A stretch of DNA of 64,000 bases from Ligula intestinalis (taxonomy: Eukaryota; Platyhelminthes; Cestoda; Diphyllobothriidea; Diphyllobothriidae), in the NCBI GenBank assembly GCA_036362985.1, contig JAYGXS010000008.1, forward strand, positions 17,510,006 through 17,574,005. Reading direction: 5' to 3'. The translations under genes were made by a program, and so were the position numbers. This document shows positions 10,361 to 23,620 of the stretch, piece by piece; positions within the stretch are counted from its first letter, which is position 1; each line of letters starts with the position of its first letter. The notes under the pieces are model-generated. The model saw only the letters and a program-made list of their open reading frames with translations, did not search any database and was not told the origin of the DNA.

Positions 10361-12245
10361 CATAGCTTTGTGAAAATTGCCAAATTATTTTTTATTATCG
10401 ATAACATAAGATTGCATATCAATGAAGTCCTGGAACCGTGGAGGAACGTACAATTTTCTTTTGCGGAAAATGGTTACGAAACCCTAAAAACGGGCATTAG
10501 CACAGCTTGAGCTCAAAATATTCGCAAATTGAACGCGATTTGGGAGTCTTGAATTAAATTTCTTTCAGGTTTTACATTTAAAAACGTATATAACTTGAAT
10601 TTGTAGGACCTTTCAAGCTCAATTGACAAATTCAAAGTCATATGTTTCGCTCATTGATTTTGAAAAACGAAATAGTCATTGAAGTCGAAACCAAAGGAGC
10701 TTGGTACGCCTTAGACAACTCTGCAGTCATGAAAGCACTTCACATTACTACATCATAATTTGCATTGCACACTGTTTAGTTTTGTGTATTCTGTGTGAAA
10801 TTTAATCTTTACGCATGGAACTAATTTATGAGCACCGTTAAAGGCCTTTCTAGGTATTTTAATAATTATGTTGTTTTGCCTTATTAGCATAGATCATGAA
10901 ACTTTCATTAATCGCATCAAGAAGTTAAATTAGTTTACTCGACTTCCATACCTTATAAATCCAAAAAGTTTCCAGTAAGCATGCACAAAATTAGCTTGTT
11001 AGTTGCTTGTTTTGCTCATTTCAAATTTGCAACTTAAAAAGTGATAAAATAATTCATTTGATTTGAACCTCATTTGCCGCTGCGTGCGCAGTTAGAATTC
11101 CCAAATTACGAGATGCACAAATACCATCTAGGCACACTTATGCACACACTTATGCTATATAAAGGGTCTAATCTAGGGACTCAAAAGAGCTGCAATTAAT
11201 CTGGACTACAATGCATGCTTCAAGGGACTACTAAATAGTGAATGAACACTTATAGCTCTTAAAACCTCGTACATTTACGTGGTTTTAAATGGCAGCCAAA
11301 ACATTTGTCCAGTGTTAAATTTAAGGAAGTCTTAATTTTCAAACAATTAGTATGCGTTCAAGAAAAATGCTTAGATATATAAAGCCATGAAGAACCAGTA
11401 GAAGACAACCATACTACGAAATTGGCCACTACAATCTTACTCGTAATCCCCTAGTCCTCTTAGCACGCTGTGATAGATTCCAGCACGTCTGCTACGCAGA
11501 TATACGATGGGGACGGATTCCTATTTTCTGCTTTACTAGCTGTTACCTAGAGCTGGATACTCTGTACCTCAGATAGCTGACGTAATATGTGATGTTATAC
11601 AGTTAGCAAAGACTCACTTTAACTAGTGATGAAATTCTGCTTTTTCACTACTGCTCCCTCACGAACCAAATCATACAGCGGGATATCGCTTAACCTAGGA
11701 GTAGTTTCATTTCGTAATAGGCTTCTCGGGTTCTAGTTAACGGGGGCCTGTCCTCTTGATTCCAGGTCTTTAATAGCTTTCCCTAAAGACTTCACATTTG
11801 CAGGGCCTTGGGGAGTTGGTTATAGATTTCCAGCGCCTGATATATCAAGTACTTTAGTCTATGAGCCAAGGGATTCCTGCTACTTCCATATCGAATAAAC
11901 CATCTCAAAGTGCGCCATATTGTAGATCATGTTTTCTGTCACGTGATGTTAGGCCATTAATGCTACTCAGAAATTTTTTTTTCCCAAAATGCCTGTGATA
12001 TTTATACTACCGACAATGGGATAAAACAGGTTAGTTACTGATGTTGCTTGCTTAAAAAATACTTTGGGTGTTAAGGAGTTAATCTAAGGCAGTTAAAGAG
12101 AGGGCGTGGATCACGGTTATAATGTTTTATCAACGCAGTGCTGCCCTAAGGACTTGTCAGATTTCGAGAGAATGAATGGGCTGTGTCAACAATATCAGAT
12201 GTGTCTTCATTCCTAGTTTGATTTCGTTAATCAGCCAGCCACAAG
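10361..12245. other. AT-rich non-coding stretch
   Basis: No ORF of interest, tRNA or recognised repeat was seen across about 1.9 kb. Confidence 0.4.
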
Positions 12246-12515
12246 GGCAGGAGTTTCCTTGGTAGCAACGAATGTTCTTATTTATATATACATGCCTACA
12301 ACCACGCTTACTGTAAGACAGAAACTTGGTTTTTTTTACATACGATATCACTATCCCACCCTAACCTTAAATTTAACCCTAACCTTTATCCTAACCCTAA
12401 CCCTTACATAACCCATACCGTAATCCTAACCTTTACCCTAACCCTAACAGAAATTTATTGAGTAGGCATGTAAATATAAATAAGAACATCCGTTGCTACC
12501 AACGAAACTCCTGCC
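12246..12515. repeat. Fold-back repeat flanking telomere-like DNA
   Basis: The 54-bp arms at 12246-12299 and 12462-12515 are inverted copies with three mismatches. The right arm begins GTAGGCATGTAAATATAAAT and continues AAGAACATCCGTTGCTACC. The 162-bp interior carries the CCCTAA-like array at 12356-12449. The structure resembles a fold-back element or a palindromic insertion built around interstitial telomeric repeats. Confidence 0.85.
12356..12449. repeat. Degenerate CCCTAA (telomere-type) array
   Basis: About 14 imperfect copies of CCCTAA, such as ATCCTAACCCTAACCC and TTTACCCTAACCCTAACA. TTAGGG is the flatworm telomere repeat, so this is an interstitial telomeric sequence. Confidence 0.8.
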
Positions 12516-15500
12516 GTCACAACCGATGCCTTGTCCTTCTCTTTGTAATGCTGCAACTTCCATGGTAACTTACATATGTGTAATTTGAATGACTTAAATT
12601 ATGGTATAAATTTCCATTCTATGCTTACTAAGAGATTTATTGGGCGTTTACTCTTTTTTGCGAGCTCTGCATGCTGTCGACGACCTCCTTTACATATTCA
12701 GTTTTGTTTAAATTTTGCCTGACATTCACATGATATCATACAGACACCTCAGACCGGTGGCATGCATATATTCACCTAGATGCTTGCTGTCACCTTGTGC
12801 AAATACTCAAATTTTTCAACTAGTGTACCTTTGTAGCCCATCTCCTCTAGACGGTCGGAGCTTTTCGTTCATTTAGTGCTTATTTGGGAGCCAAACGGCC
12901 AGTTAAAATTGACGCAATACTTTTTTCATTAACTGAAGCCTGAGCAACATTTTGGCGACAAATTCTGGGGTAGGCGGGGGGTAGGAGGGGCCTTGAACGT
13001 GTTGATTTCCCGTTTGATAAGGGCCCGCCAATCAGATTGCATCATCATTAGGCATTGCTTCAAACTTGGCACACGTGTCCGGCACTACTTACCCCACCAA
13101 TTTGTGTTTCATGCCTGGGCGGGTTCTCGGTTGTCTGGGCTTCGATTCTTTGCAGAACTGATGCCTCTGCTAGAACCTCGTTTGAAGGGCCACTGTAAGC
13201 CAGACTGTGTTGGCTATCTACGCGGCATACCGCAGACCGTTTGGGAGACTTGCGATAAGTTACTGAATCTAGAAAAAATAAATAAGTGGTATAAATTCTT
13301 TAGAGGAAAATGCGGTAACTCGTAACATCCCTAGTCAGGAAAGGAGAGATCAAAAAGATGTTCGGAATAGGGCATATGAGGCCACTTAAAATTGGCGTAA
13401 ATTTACTGGTAATGCTGGCAGATCTGTACGCCACGCTGAAGAAGCAGTACGAAAGTACAGTCGCAGTGAACGCAAACAGTAAAAAAATGAAATCCGTCGT
13501 GGACATTGCGTTTGGCATAAAAGCGTTTATCGGAAATCTAAGTTCAATCGTAAAAACCTTAAATAACTGTTCACTGTCAAGGCAAAAAGGATGTAGGCAT
13601 GATAGCCTCTCGCAAACCCCAGAAATTAATTTTTGACTTTAAGAAGGTTAGTATATTGAAGGGTTTGCGGGCACAGACGGCAATTTGATAGGAATATTTG
13701 GGCCGAAGTCCATGAGCTACGGTGGGATAACCGCATAATATCAGAAGCTGCCAACAGACAGTCAGAAATGCCACCGACGAAACTATTTACCATACTGGCG
13801 GCACAGGTACAAGTTAAAAGCTCAGGCATGTATTTCGCGACATTATGCCGCTGAATTGCACGGTGTGATAATAAAGTGCGTAGATTATACTACTGACTGT
13901 CTGCTAGTAGCTTGCGAATAATACATAGTGTCTGATAAGACTTTGGCCCAAATATTTATGTCACATTTTACTCGTCACCTGCAAACACTTAAATATGCTA
14001 ATGTACTCAATATAAGACATTAATTTCTGAGGAAAGTAAAAAAATAATTTCAAAAATGTTGTGTCTACCAGAAAGCAAATGGATTAGCCACACTCCTCGC
14101 AGCTCTTACGCAGTGGTAAAATATTGGTTAACCACCTGCCTCGGTTGTAACTGATACCTGGGCTGCCGACTGACAGTTCGACCGTCGCTCTCGAAGGTGT
14201 CCAGGCAGGCTCGGTGACTATAACTGTTTCATTGTGAAAAAAGTCTCGCAGGAGCTACCCCACTCTCTCACCACTCCTACGCCTGTATCCGAAGTCAATA
14301 CAATAGTCGAGAAGACTGGAGATGGAGTAGGGCGCAGGCGGTGTGTGCGAGCACAATCCAAAACGCACTACAACAACACTTCCTTGCTAAGTAGGCTCCT
14401 GCATAAGAGGGGGCGCCATAAAGGCCACATTACGAAGAAGCCATTGCAGCCTGACTCTCAGTCCGCCACTCCACACAACAAAACAAATTGGGCTGACTAA
14501 GGTGTCCAAGTTATCCTGTCAGTTGGCGACCTTTCAAGCCACGGCTTTCAGCGCACCGTGACAACTTCAAGCGCATCAGATATTTCAGTGACGGAAGTAA
14601 TGTGCTGAGAGTCAACCTCCCTCCCTCCCTCCCCCGCCGCCATCAGCATGCTACCGCTTAGTTAGTCGGTCGCTTAAGGTGGGGTAGACGGATTGGCTGA
14701 TGGTGCCAGCGGACCCAGCTGCGTGCCCCAAAACATGAACTGGCCCCTTGACACATCCACCCGGATATTCATCATCAGGGAATTAGAAGGAGCCGGCGCC
14801 CCCTGACTACCAGTGTCACTCATCAGCAACTTTACACACAACACACGCTGGGCTGATGATGTGTCCGATAAATGCGTCAATTAGCAATTGGCAGGGCTTA
14901 AAAGGGAAACAAGCCGGGGCTGCCAATGTAGTAAATAATTACATAAGCATGTAAACAGGGTTAGATACTCTCTGGGTGACCTTGAATTCAAACACTTAGC
15001 AGAAATGCAAGGTCAGCGCACTCTGTATCGCGCCAAAACATTGCGCTAATTTTTACCTCGTCCTATTTATCCGAATACTATAAACGGAACAGTGCGTTAC
15101 TAAAAGCTGGGCTGACCAACACGTGAAACCATGAACGCGGTAAAAGATATTGGGAGGGGTACGTATGCCATAGTATTTTGGGAGCAAATCCTCAGTTTTC
15201 TGTTGAGTGGAAAAAGAAAACCATGGAGTATAGTAGATTCCTCATTGAATTACATGCCCCAAAAATGCTAAAATGCGTTTTAATTCCACAAAATTAGTTA
15301 AGTAGGATTGTACTACTCATGATTATGCAGCCTAATCTTACAAAACTCCAGTCACAGCCGGATGCTGGCTTATGAACGAGCTTCGCTCGGATCGCTTGCA
15401 AAGAGCCGTATTTGTAATAACGGTTGCTCAACTAGTATTTATTTTTATCATGGGTTTTTAAGATCCTTAGAAATTCAAATACATTTTACAGCAAACATGC

Positions 15501-15980
15501 GCAAAATATATCTTTTTTTACTCGTTGGGTGGCAAATTACGTCTTAAAGTTTATAATTGAAGAGAGGGTATCCCACGGTTTCAAAAAGTTTATAATTATG
15601 ATATTTTTAGGACCCTGAAATGTTTATTCATTGTGCATGGTATCAGTCAAAGTTATAAATATTGTCTATAAATTATACTGCGTGATCAACTTCTACTGCC
15701 ATATTTAATGAGAATGTGGCCTCTTCCTCAAAGCATTCAGCAATTTACGATTTTCTTCACATATGCAGTTTGGACACCTTCAAGTTAAGTTTGACTTTCG
15801 GTAGAGTGCCACATTTTTCGTTCATTTAGATAGTTTTTTTTCGAGATATCTTAAGCACACAAACGGAAACTGACGTATTTGGCTACTCAAGATATACAAA
15901 AAATACTTTTGACTACGTTTTCTATAAAATATTTGGTAGAAATATCATTGCTAGCTCCACCTCAGGCTTGTGTAGTACTG
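12516..15980. other. Non-coding stretch with weak repeats
   Basis: A 92-codon plus frame (13358-13636) has no recognisable family. At 14520-14660 'GGCGACCTTTCAAGC-ACGGCTTTCAGCGCACCGTGA' resembles 56110-56230, so an uncharacterised dispersed repeat is present. The rest is AT-rich with nothing recognised. Confidence 0.4.
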
Positions 15981-15984
15981 TTCG

Positions 15985-16110
15985 GTAAGGACTAGGATAA
16001 GGATAAGAATAAAAGTTATTATAAGGATAAGGTAAGAGTAATAGTTTTGGTTTCAGTAAGGGTAAGGTTTAGGGAAATTTGCAACGAATTAAGTAGGTAT
16101 ATATGTATAG
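15985..16110 (+). repeat. Degenerate TTAGGG-like array with AT-rich border
   Basis: Imperfect AGGATAAGGATAAG and AAGGGTAAGGTTTAGGG runs are followed by AAATTTGCAACGAATTAAGT and AGGTATATATGTA. The border resembles the one right of the array at 12449 (AAATTTATTGAGTAGGCATG), which suggests one repeat family carrying telomere-like DNA. Confidence 0.55.
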
Positions 16111-17329
16111 TAAACTACATAATCTCGATTAGTCTTCTATGTTAGTGTCACAGACTTTTAGCGCATCTGAACTGCCATCTACACTCACGATTAGGCTTTT
16201 GCCTATTTCTCCACCCATAAATCCCCCTATTTGGTCGGTTCCGTAATACACAATACTAAGGCTAAGCGTTTATATGGTAGGCTACCATTGCTACCTCTGT
16301 TAAATATTTTTGAAGCTTTGTGGGTATCGAAGATCAATGAGAAAAATGCATACCACTTGTGTTACAATTTCTTACAGAGTATGCCTTAGACAGGTGATTA
16401 GAAAGGAGCTCGTTCAAAAGCCGACGTCCTGGCGTGACTGAAATATCTTGAGATTAGGCTGCAGAGGAATCAGTAGTACAACCCCATTTAAGTTATTTAC
16501 TGCAATCGAAAAAAATTCAGAATTTCGGTTGAAATTTCATGAAATAATAAATTTACTCCATGTGTCGCTTCCGGAGGTGTGAATCGAACTAAACTGCATT
16601 TACTCGACACAAACACGGTGTCTGTGGTGCTTGCATCAATACGAGTAAAGCAGGGACTTACATTAACATTTCACTTGCTCTTTATCGTAACATTTACTGC
16701 GCATTTGATAGGACATGGGCCATTAAACGCACATCAAGAGCATGGTTTGGCAAGCATGAGTGAGGTAGAAGTGCAGAGCTTAGAAGTACGCTTTGAAGTT
16801 AAAAAAAAGCACTATAGTTTGTTGAACTTTCCGCTGTAATCAGGTTACTTTACAATCGAGTGAATACTGAAAGCAAGAAAGGGTTTGCGTTTTGTGGCTA
16901 TTTAATCCAGACGCTTTTTAATGCAGAACCATTAATCCCTTCTCCTCTTTATCCTGTTAAGTTAAACGCTCATAATTATGATTTTGTTTTCAACAAAGGC
17001 CATTCTTAAGGCTGGTAGGGACTGCTATGAGCATGCCTGATCTAGCCGAGTTTGATTACAGCCGTATTTTCCCGGGCGTAACCTATGTTCTTCTCGAGGA
17101 GCTTAACCTGACTGCTGAAAGTCCAGGGCCCACTTCCATTTCTTGAGGAACTGTATCGAGTCATGTCTTGTGTTGACCTCTACTTTGACGCTGCCAGATA
17201 AGCAACGACGCCGGATCGAGGGCAGTACAGATCGTGATGAGAACGGCGAAGAACCTGCCCAACCCTCTCCCCCCATTCCCATGTGTCTCTCATGGCCTGA
17301 AATACCTCCACGAGACTGTGGAAGCGAGT
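16111..17329. other. Non-coding stretch with one AT-rich dispersed repeat
   Basis: At about 16425-16545 CGTGACTGAAATATCTTGAG, then AATCAGTAGTACAACCCC and AATTTCGGTTGAAATTTC, recur in related form near 22300-22410 and 61755-61812. No gene was recognised. Confidence 0.45.
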
Positions 17330-17580
17330 GTGGGCTGTTTTTTGAGATAAAAACGATGTATTTCACTCTCAGGATGATCTTCAGGCAGCGTGAATTAAAT
17401 ACCTCCAGTCGTTGACCCCCTTGCACATGCAAGGACCAACATTCATAACCGAAGATGAAGACTGACCGGATGGGCTTACGATAAACGTGGCGATGGAGCT
17501 ATAGCGTCGGATTCATAGACGCTTTCAGAAAAATTTGGAAAATTTGGTGAGCGGCATCGATTTGGGAGACAATTTGGTCT
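17330..17580 (-). mobile_element. LINE reverse-transcriptase C-terminal remnant
   Basis: On the minus strand, FGYECWSLHVQGGQRLEVFN and RCLKIILRVKY match the signature after the RT domain of RTE/CR1/Jockey-type LINEs (usual form 'YGCETWPLR...QRRLEVFDHRCLR'). An upstream part, HVYRKPIRSVF, is interrupted by a stop. It is a short broken fragment. Confidence 0.6.
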
Positions 17581-18419
17581 TATGATTTCTACCTGACTAT
17601 CAAACAGGAGCAAGAATTTCAAGTTGGCGGCTGTGAAATGAACTCGGCGGACAAAAAGTGGACTTCAATGAATAGAAACATGTACCGAAGAAAGCTACCA
17701 ACTTAGACAAAAGTGCGATTACAGCATGCCTTCGAGTTCGTGAAAGGATGGCAGAACACTTTAAAGAAGCTATAAGCCAAAGTTATTTCTTAAGCGCCTT
17801 GTAGCACTAAAACCTTTCATTTTAAAATAGTACACAGGGTGTCCTAAATAATTTCACGAATATCTTTTCTATCTCATTCGCGAAAGTTTTCATAGTCATT
17901 GTTGGTCTCTGCCATCGACAACTGTTCCGGGTTGCAACCAAAGGTTTGCAGGAAGTTCATCGTACTTGGGTAAGATGTACGTCCTGCCAACGTTGGAAAA
18001 CATATTTTACGTAAAATATGAACAATAGCATTTAATCACTGCACTTTCACTTCAATCAAGTCCATCTGGTGCAGGCCCTATGACTAAACATCAATCAACT
18101 ATTCCTCGCAGCGGGAAATTCCGGCTGCATACGAGCTAAAATATGTCATGGAAGCTCGTTTATTTCATGTTTTTAGACACACCTAGTGGATTTGTTTTCT
18201 TGTCAACCAGTGGTATCAGAGTGTGGTTAAAAATTCCCCCTCGCCATTAAAATTCAGTCGTGATTTCTTTGCAACCACCGAGTAAATGGATTTAAAGATG
18301 GCGGCAAATGTATCTTTCTGATCTGAACGTTTTAGTCTTATTAACCGCCGCCTCCCAGAAGGCACCCGTCAGCAATCGGTGAGCGTTCATCAATGACTAT
18401 GAGTATTACAAATGTAAAC
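17581..18419. other. Non-coding stretch, nothing recognised
   Basis: Only a short SINE-like scrap (GTCAGCAATCGGTGAGCGTT, near 18368) was noted. Confidence 0.35.
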
Positions 18420-19260
18420 CGGCAAGTTAGCGAGCCTGTGGCTCAACTGATAGGCCAGTAGACTTCTGAGCAAAACGTTACACGTTTGATCCTCGTGTGA
18501 TTATTCACCTGAGTTTGGGTATGGCTGGTTGATAATGGCTAATGAGTCAGAAATAGCTATTCCAGTCTCCCTAGTCTTGGCGGACAATTTCAATCTGTCT
18601 TCACTACTAGCCGTTGTGTGGCTGCTGCCGGGGCTCGAGAGTGAGCCCCAAAGCAAAACCAAATGACTCAGTTCCGTTAGCGATCCGTGAGCATTAATGA
18701 ATAAATTATGAAACTCACCTACTACTTGTGTGGTCTACACTTTTGAGACCACCTATGCACCTATTTGCGAGCGAATCGGCAAACGGAAAGGCTTTGTTAG
18801 TATCATTCAGATGTAGTTTTCGTTCTTGGGAGTGCAATGAGCGACCACTGAGATGTACAGTTTCGCGATTTGAGAATGGCTCTAACGATTCCTGTTCACT
18901 TACCTGAGGGTGAGCCCTATAGCAGAACGGAACAAGTGAGTGCCGTTAACGATCAGTGAGCATTCATTAGTGAATGGTGAGGATAAATCGCTATTTCTGT
19001 AGTCTGCACTTTTGAGACCATCTGCGCGAGCAAATCGGCACAGTGAAAGGCTTTGATATTATCATTGAGGTATTGCCTTCTCGATGAGATCGTTATCGGG
19101 AGCGCCACAAGCGACCACCTAGATGTTGATATTCGCCTTTTGAGAATAGCTTTAGCAATTCATGTACTGTTGCCGTTTCGGCTAAGCTGCCTCTCATACT
19201 CACGCAGCCATGTGAACACCTTTCATGCAGGAGGATTCCAGTGGACGAAACTTGTGTAGC
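18420..19260 (+). repeat. GAGCCCC SINE followed by a 285-bp tandem duplication
   Basis: The SINE at 18430-18660 has a tRNA-like head (TGTGGCTCAACTGATAGG, GTTTGATCCTC), then GGTATGGCTGGTTGATAATG and GGGGCTCGAGAGTGAGCCCC. A segment starting 'GAGTGAGCCCCAAAGCA' (18640) returns near 18910 ('GGTGAGCCCTATAGCAGAAC'). Both contain 'TCCGTTA-CGATC-GTGAGCATT', 'TTTGAGACCA', 'GCGAATCGGCA' or a variant, and 'AAAGGCTTTG'. Confidence 0.65.
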
Positions 19261-22200
19261 CGGATTGATTGGTGTCCCTTGACAGGCCTACACTGGTACG
19301 CGAATCCTCTTTTCCCTCTTAAATTTTTTTTGCTAAACGAGTGCTAACAGTCTAAATAGTCTTCTTGCTCGATATTGGCCGGATTGTATGTGCTTTTTGC
19401 CGGCTGTGTGTGCGACCCAATTTCCAGACATGATATGTACAAGCTTTTGAAGAGAAACCTAATTTTAGACTGCTCGGAGCACCTTAAACGCAAGGCTTAT
19501 TTTCGGTGCCAAGTCGGGTACATTAACGACTTACGTATTAATGCTAGATGACTACGCGAGCGTGGTTGTCGACTAGATCCCCACAGCAAGGTGGGATGGT
19601 GACTTGCCCGTGAATACGTTCATAGTGATTGTGGACTTGCCCAACATCAACCGAACACCCTCCTCCGTCCCTAACCTACCTAAGCTTGATATCAAACCAA
19701 ATTCAAGGGGACGGGGAAAAGAATTGGGTACATGGACTGATAAAGCTAGACGCTCTGTTTAAACGTACAACACAGCCTGGTCCACGTTCAACACACCGCT
19801 TTTGCGAAAAAACGGATTGATGGTTTGGCGCTGACATGCTTGAGATTGGCACAGAGGCCACTTAAAGGAGCCGAGGAGTCTGAGTTGAAGTCCACCACTC
19901 GACACTACCAAATGCATTGGGTCGCCTGTGAGGTCCGAGATCTTCAACTGCCAATATTCCATGCCATATGACTTTCAGCGAACTGTGATAGGTTTGAACG
20001 TGTCAGCATGTTTATGCTGGGGACTCAGGCCTCCGAATCGATGCCTCTCTCTCCCTCTCTTACCACTCTGAAACACCAGCCTACTGTCAGAGATTGTTAG
20101 CCATCTGATACGGGGTTTGGACACTAATGGCTAGCGCAGCGTGAGCCTACCTCATAGCGTGGCACCACCCTCCCCCTATGTATGTGGATGTGGAATATTT
20201 TTTACGGGTGCGCAGACCGAATAACGCCTGTCTTTTTGTAAGTCTAACGTTTCTGCCGTCTGGTTCGTAGTGCAGACACAACAGTATTAGATACAGCAGT
20301 GAGCATATCTAATGTTCCATCTATGGACAGACCGTGCCCTGCTAAAAGCGTAAATGGCTTCAAAATGACCGAAAAAAACTATTTTTTTAGTTTTCTACAA
20401 AATATATATTTGAATTTATAAGGGCAGCTAAAATAATGTGAGTGTAGTTTTTGCAAGCGGTGGAAACAAACTCTTAAAAGCTGGCCAGCTGGCCAGCTGG
20501 CTTGACTGAACTTTCTTGGAAGTCTGTTGCACAGGGATTGATATTACAAGGCCGCTTAAGTAAAACATCGGAGAATTTCAGTAAAAATTGAATGAGACAT
20601 CACGCAAACCGCAATTCCGAAGCAATCCTAAAAATATACTCAGCTCAAGGATTCAGTTCACCTTTAGATAAATTACAAATGCGCAGAAGTAACTTTGTCG
20701 TTCTATATGTATTCTGAACTCAAATATTATCCTCTCTGAAAATAACTGCACCGGGTTTACCCCTTTTGTTTTGCCCCTTGGTTGCTAAATCAGATCCAAC
20801 CAAAAACCTTTTATGATCGCTTATTTAAACCCACAGGTTTGAAGTTAGTTGTTTGGAAGGAAAGCGGTGCGTCCTTTTACTATAGAAGCCAGTGAAGTTA
20901 TTTCCACCGTACGTTAGGTAGCCGCCATTTTTTCTTGTTAAACTTTGCTACGGTAATTTTCACTTATGGACATCGATTAGCCTAATTTTCTCATTATATA
21001 CTGTTTTGTTTATTTTTTTCTGTCTATTTAAACTATAAAATAAGGTGGTTTTATTATGACGCTAGCATCTTTATGAAGGAGGTTACACCTCAAATAGATG
21101 TTGTGGCCCATTCGTCGAAGATTCTTCTTGCTGTCGACAGTTTTTTTCTTCTTTCATTATTTATCGTTTGTGAGCGTCCTGCCCATTTTAATCCGTGGTT
21201 AGAAGATATTTTTGCTACAAATTATGAACTGCACGCTCAAAACAAACCGTATCTCTCTCGCTTTCCACTGAAGCATTCATTTTCTAGCTTGAATGCCGAC
21301 AGCTTCCAGTCTTCCAAAATACGCGATTAAGGATTGACCTGCAAGTGCTGTTCCTGCCTGCACAGTGGAATCAGTGCAGTTCCTTACGTTCATGTTATTT
21401 GTTCCTCGGCTGTGCTATTTACTCTGGTGTTAGGCGTGTGGAAAAGTCCACATTTTATTACGTGCTGGTAGCCTACTGAATATATATAAGAATGTTGATA
21501 GTTCGGATAATAAGGTGTGTCTACATGAAAAGTTGGCCAATGAGAGACCTGAACATGGTAGTTTCGGCATCTCATGAAATGTCTACCAAAATCTCGAAAT
21601 ATGTTTTTGTTACGAACTAGAAACTTGGGTGGCGTTAAAATATGAGCAATCATGCACTTTCAGTCATCAAACTCTTCAAAAGTAACGATACAATTAGTAT
21701 TAGTATTTCTCACCGACTTTTGGTGCCTTGATAAATTCGAATATTTTTATACAAAACTTGTACAGACCCATTCTTTAAATCAAAATTTTGTAGTAAATGA
21801 CGCCTTGTTCACAGTCCGGCTTACGAGGTTTTAAATAAGGAACTTAAATAGTTCGTTTAATGTTCATTCAAACAGCACTGTGTATGCATAGTTATCTACG
21901 CAGCTTATCAAGCATAGGATATGATCCACATAAACTGCAGACACGTATGAGCGCTATATGCCATTTTCCTAGTAGCGTAGAAAACAGTTTGATTTCCCTC
22001 AGGTTGAAGCTGTACAACGTGTAGCTTGGAAACCCCGAAAGCAAATTTAAAGGCAGTTGGTGTTCAAAATCCTTGGGCAAAAACAAAAGGACTCATTTGT
22101 ATTTTAAATAAAGTATAAAATTTGAAGAGGATAGCATTTGCTAAAAAGCAAGTGCAGAAAGTATAGTTTGTTGCATTTTGTTTCGAAAGCATGTTTAAAA

Positions 22201-22895
22201 TTAAAAGTCAATCGAAAACAATTAGAAAAGACTCCTACTCCTAAAGTAGTCCTTTTTACAAAGTTAGTTTTTGTTGATGGCCGTTTAAAAGCGGAAACCC
22301 TGACCTGCTTAAAATATCTTAGGATTATGCTGCATTCTGTCTAACCTTGACAGCCTACTTATGTAATATTTACGAAACGAAAACACATTTTGGAATTTCG
22401 GTTGACATTTCGATGCATTTTTTTCGTTGGACGCTCTGTTTAACTCGCCTTAGCTGCTGAATGAAATGTGGGGCATACAACTGCAGAGAGACGGTGCCTG
22501 CAGGAGGCTACTCTCGATTGAGCTTATCTAAAAATCCTGTGCGCTCATTGGGCAGGAAGACAGTAAACCGCATCCAAACTTCCCACCAATAACTTGAACA
22601 TTCGCTCGTACTAGAAGGTTGTTAATTTTCCACAATGCGTTCAGTTCATCACAGCAAAATGTCGATTGCAAACACTCCACTGGCAAGGGACCGTCTCAAA
22701 AAAGCCTTTTCAGGAAGCTGAAAATGACTGCTTTGGCGCCAAGGTTCTATTCGTCTAAAGGATGCTGCCCCACTGTACGTTCCGAATAAAAAATTACGCA
22801 AGCGTACTGCCTTTACCCTTTTGTCCATTCCTAGACAATAGAAGTTGCCCGGCCTTCTTCAGGCGCGTGAATTATGGATACTTTCATACATTTGG
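19261..22895. other. 3' flank of the kinase gene; non-coding, repeat scraps
   Basis: At 19578-20000, GATCCCCACAGCAAGGTGGG resembles 55795, so another dispersed repeat is present. A palindromic CTGGCCAG duplication sits at 20481-20500. The 85-codon frame at 21073-21330 is unrecognised. An AT-rich dispersed repeat lies at about 22300-22410. No AATAAA on the minus strand was seen in the first 500 bp after the stop at 22896. Confidence 0.4.
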
Positions 22896-23096
22896 TTACG
22901 ACCCAAAAGAATGCATCAACCCACCGGAGAGGTCCGCTTGCTGCGAACCTGATGCCTTCGGTGAAATGGAGCGCCCCTCTGCAGATTGTAGTTCCTGTTT
23001 CTTGACTTGCGCCAGCGCTTCCAGCTGGTCTTTTGTCTCGTAACCAGGCCATCCAGAAAACCTGCTTCGCTCCAAGGTCACACTGGTTCCGTAGAG
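22896..23096 (-). CDS. SIK: SIK-like kinase gene, terminal exon
   Basis: It codes for the last 66 residues, starting LYGTSVTLERSRFSGW and ending GGLMHSFGS before TAA. The acceptor is strong: a pyrimidine- and AC-rich tract runs into CCAACCTCAG on the minus strand. It enters in phase 0, which agrees with the phase-0 donor of the preceding exon (32579). The content is mildly charged (DQLEALAQVKKQEL may be helical) with no catalytic motif. It is 9.5 kb from the previous exon, so membership rests on phase, acceptor quality and the in-frame stop. An unseen further exon in between cannot be excluded. Confidence 0.6.
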   Translation of the reverse strand, partial: LYGTSVTLERSRFSGWPGYETKDQLEALAQVKKQELQSAEGRSISPKASGSQQADLSGGLMHSFGS

Positions 23097-23620
23097 CTGA
23101 GGTTGGTTGGTGTGTGGGAGAACAATGACAACATGAGAATTACGGTAACAGTCTATTGCAGATACTAACACGGAAACGAAATCGCCATATTTCTGTAAAA
23201 AGGACCGGCGTTATTGGTCAATTATTTGTTATTTTGATTCCTACATTTATTTGTTTATTGTACTTAACTTATTCTGGTTTTCAGTTATCGCGCTGTTACA
23301 TTTCGTGAAGAAGTTCACCGCAAAATACGGAATTACAGCAGAGGTGAGCTTTAATGAACTGTTACCGAAAGTCTGGAATGCTTTTATCATTATTAAAGAT
23401 GATTTTTATGTTTATTACAGTACAAAATATGCCCGGGAGATTTCAATCCCTTAATTAGTGTATATTATCGTGTTGACCTATTTATAATTTCAATATATTT
23501 ACTTGAAGACACGTAAAAATATGTTTTTCTTCTTAAAAGTCTCTACTTCAAGAAAGTTTTTGTTGTTTTTAAAAAGGTTCTTATTATGAGTGCGTTTAAG
23601 ACTGAGATGTCTTGTCATAA

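Noticed and set aside
13358..13636. 92-codon plus-strand frame
   Set aside because: No family, no splice or promoter context, and AT-rich codon use unlike the kinase exons.
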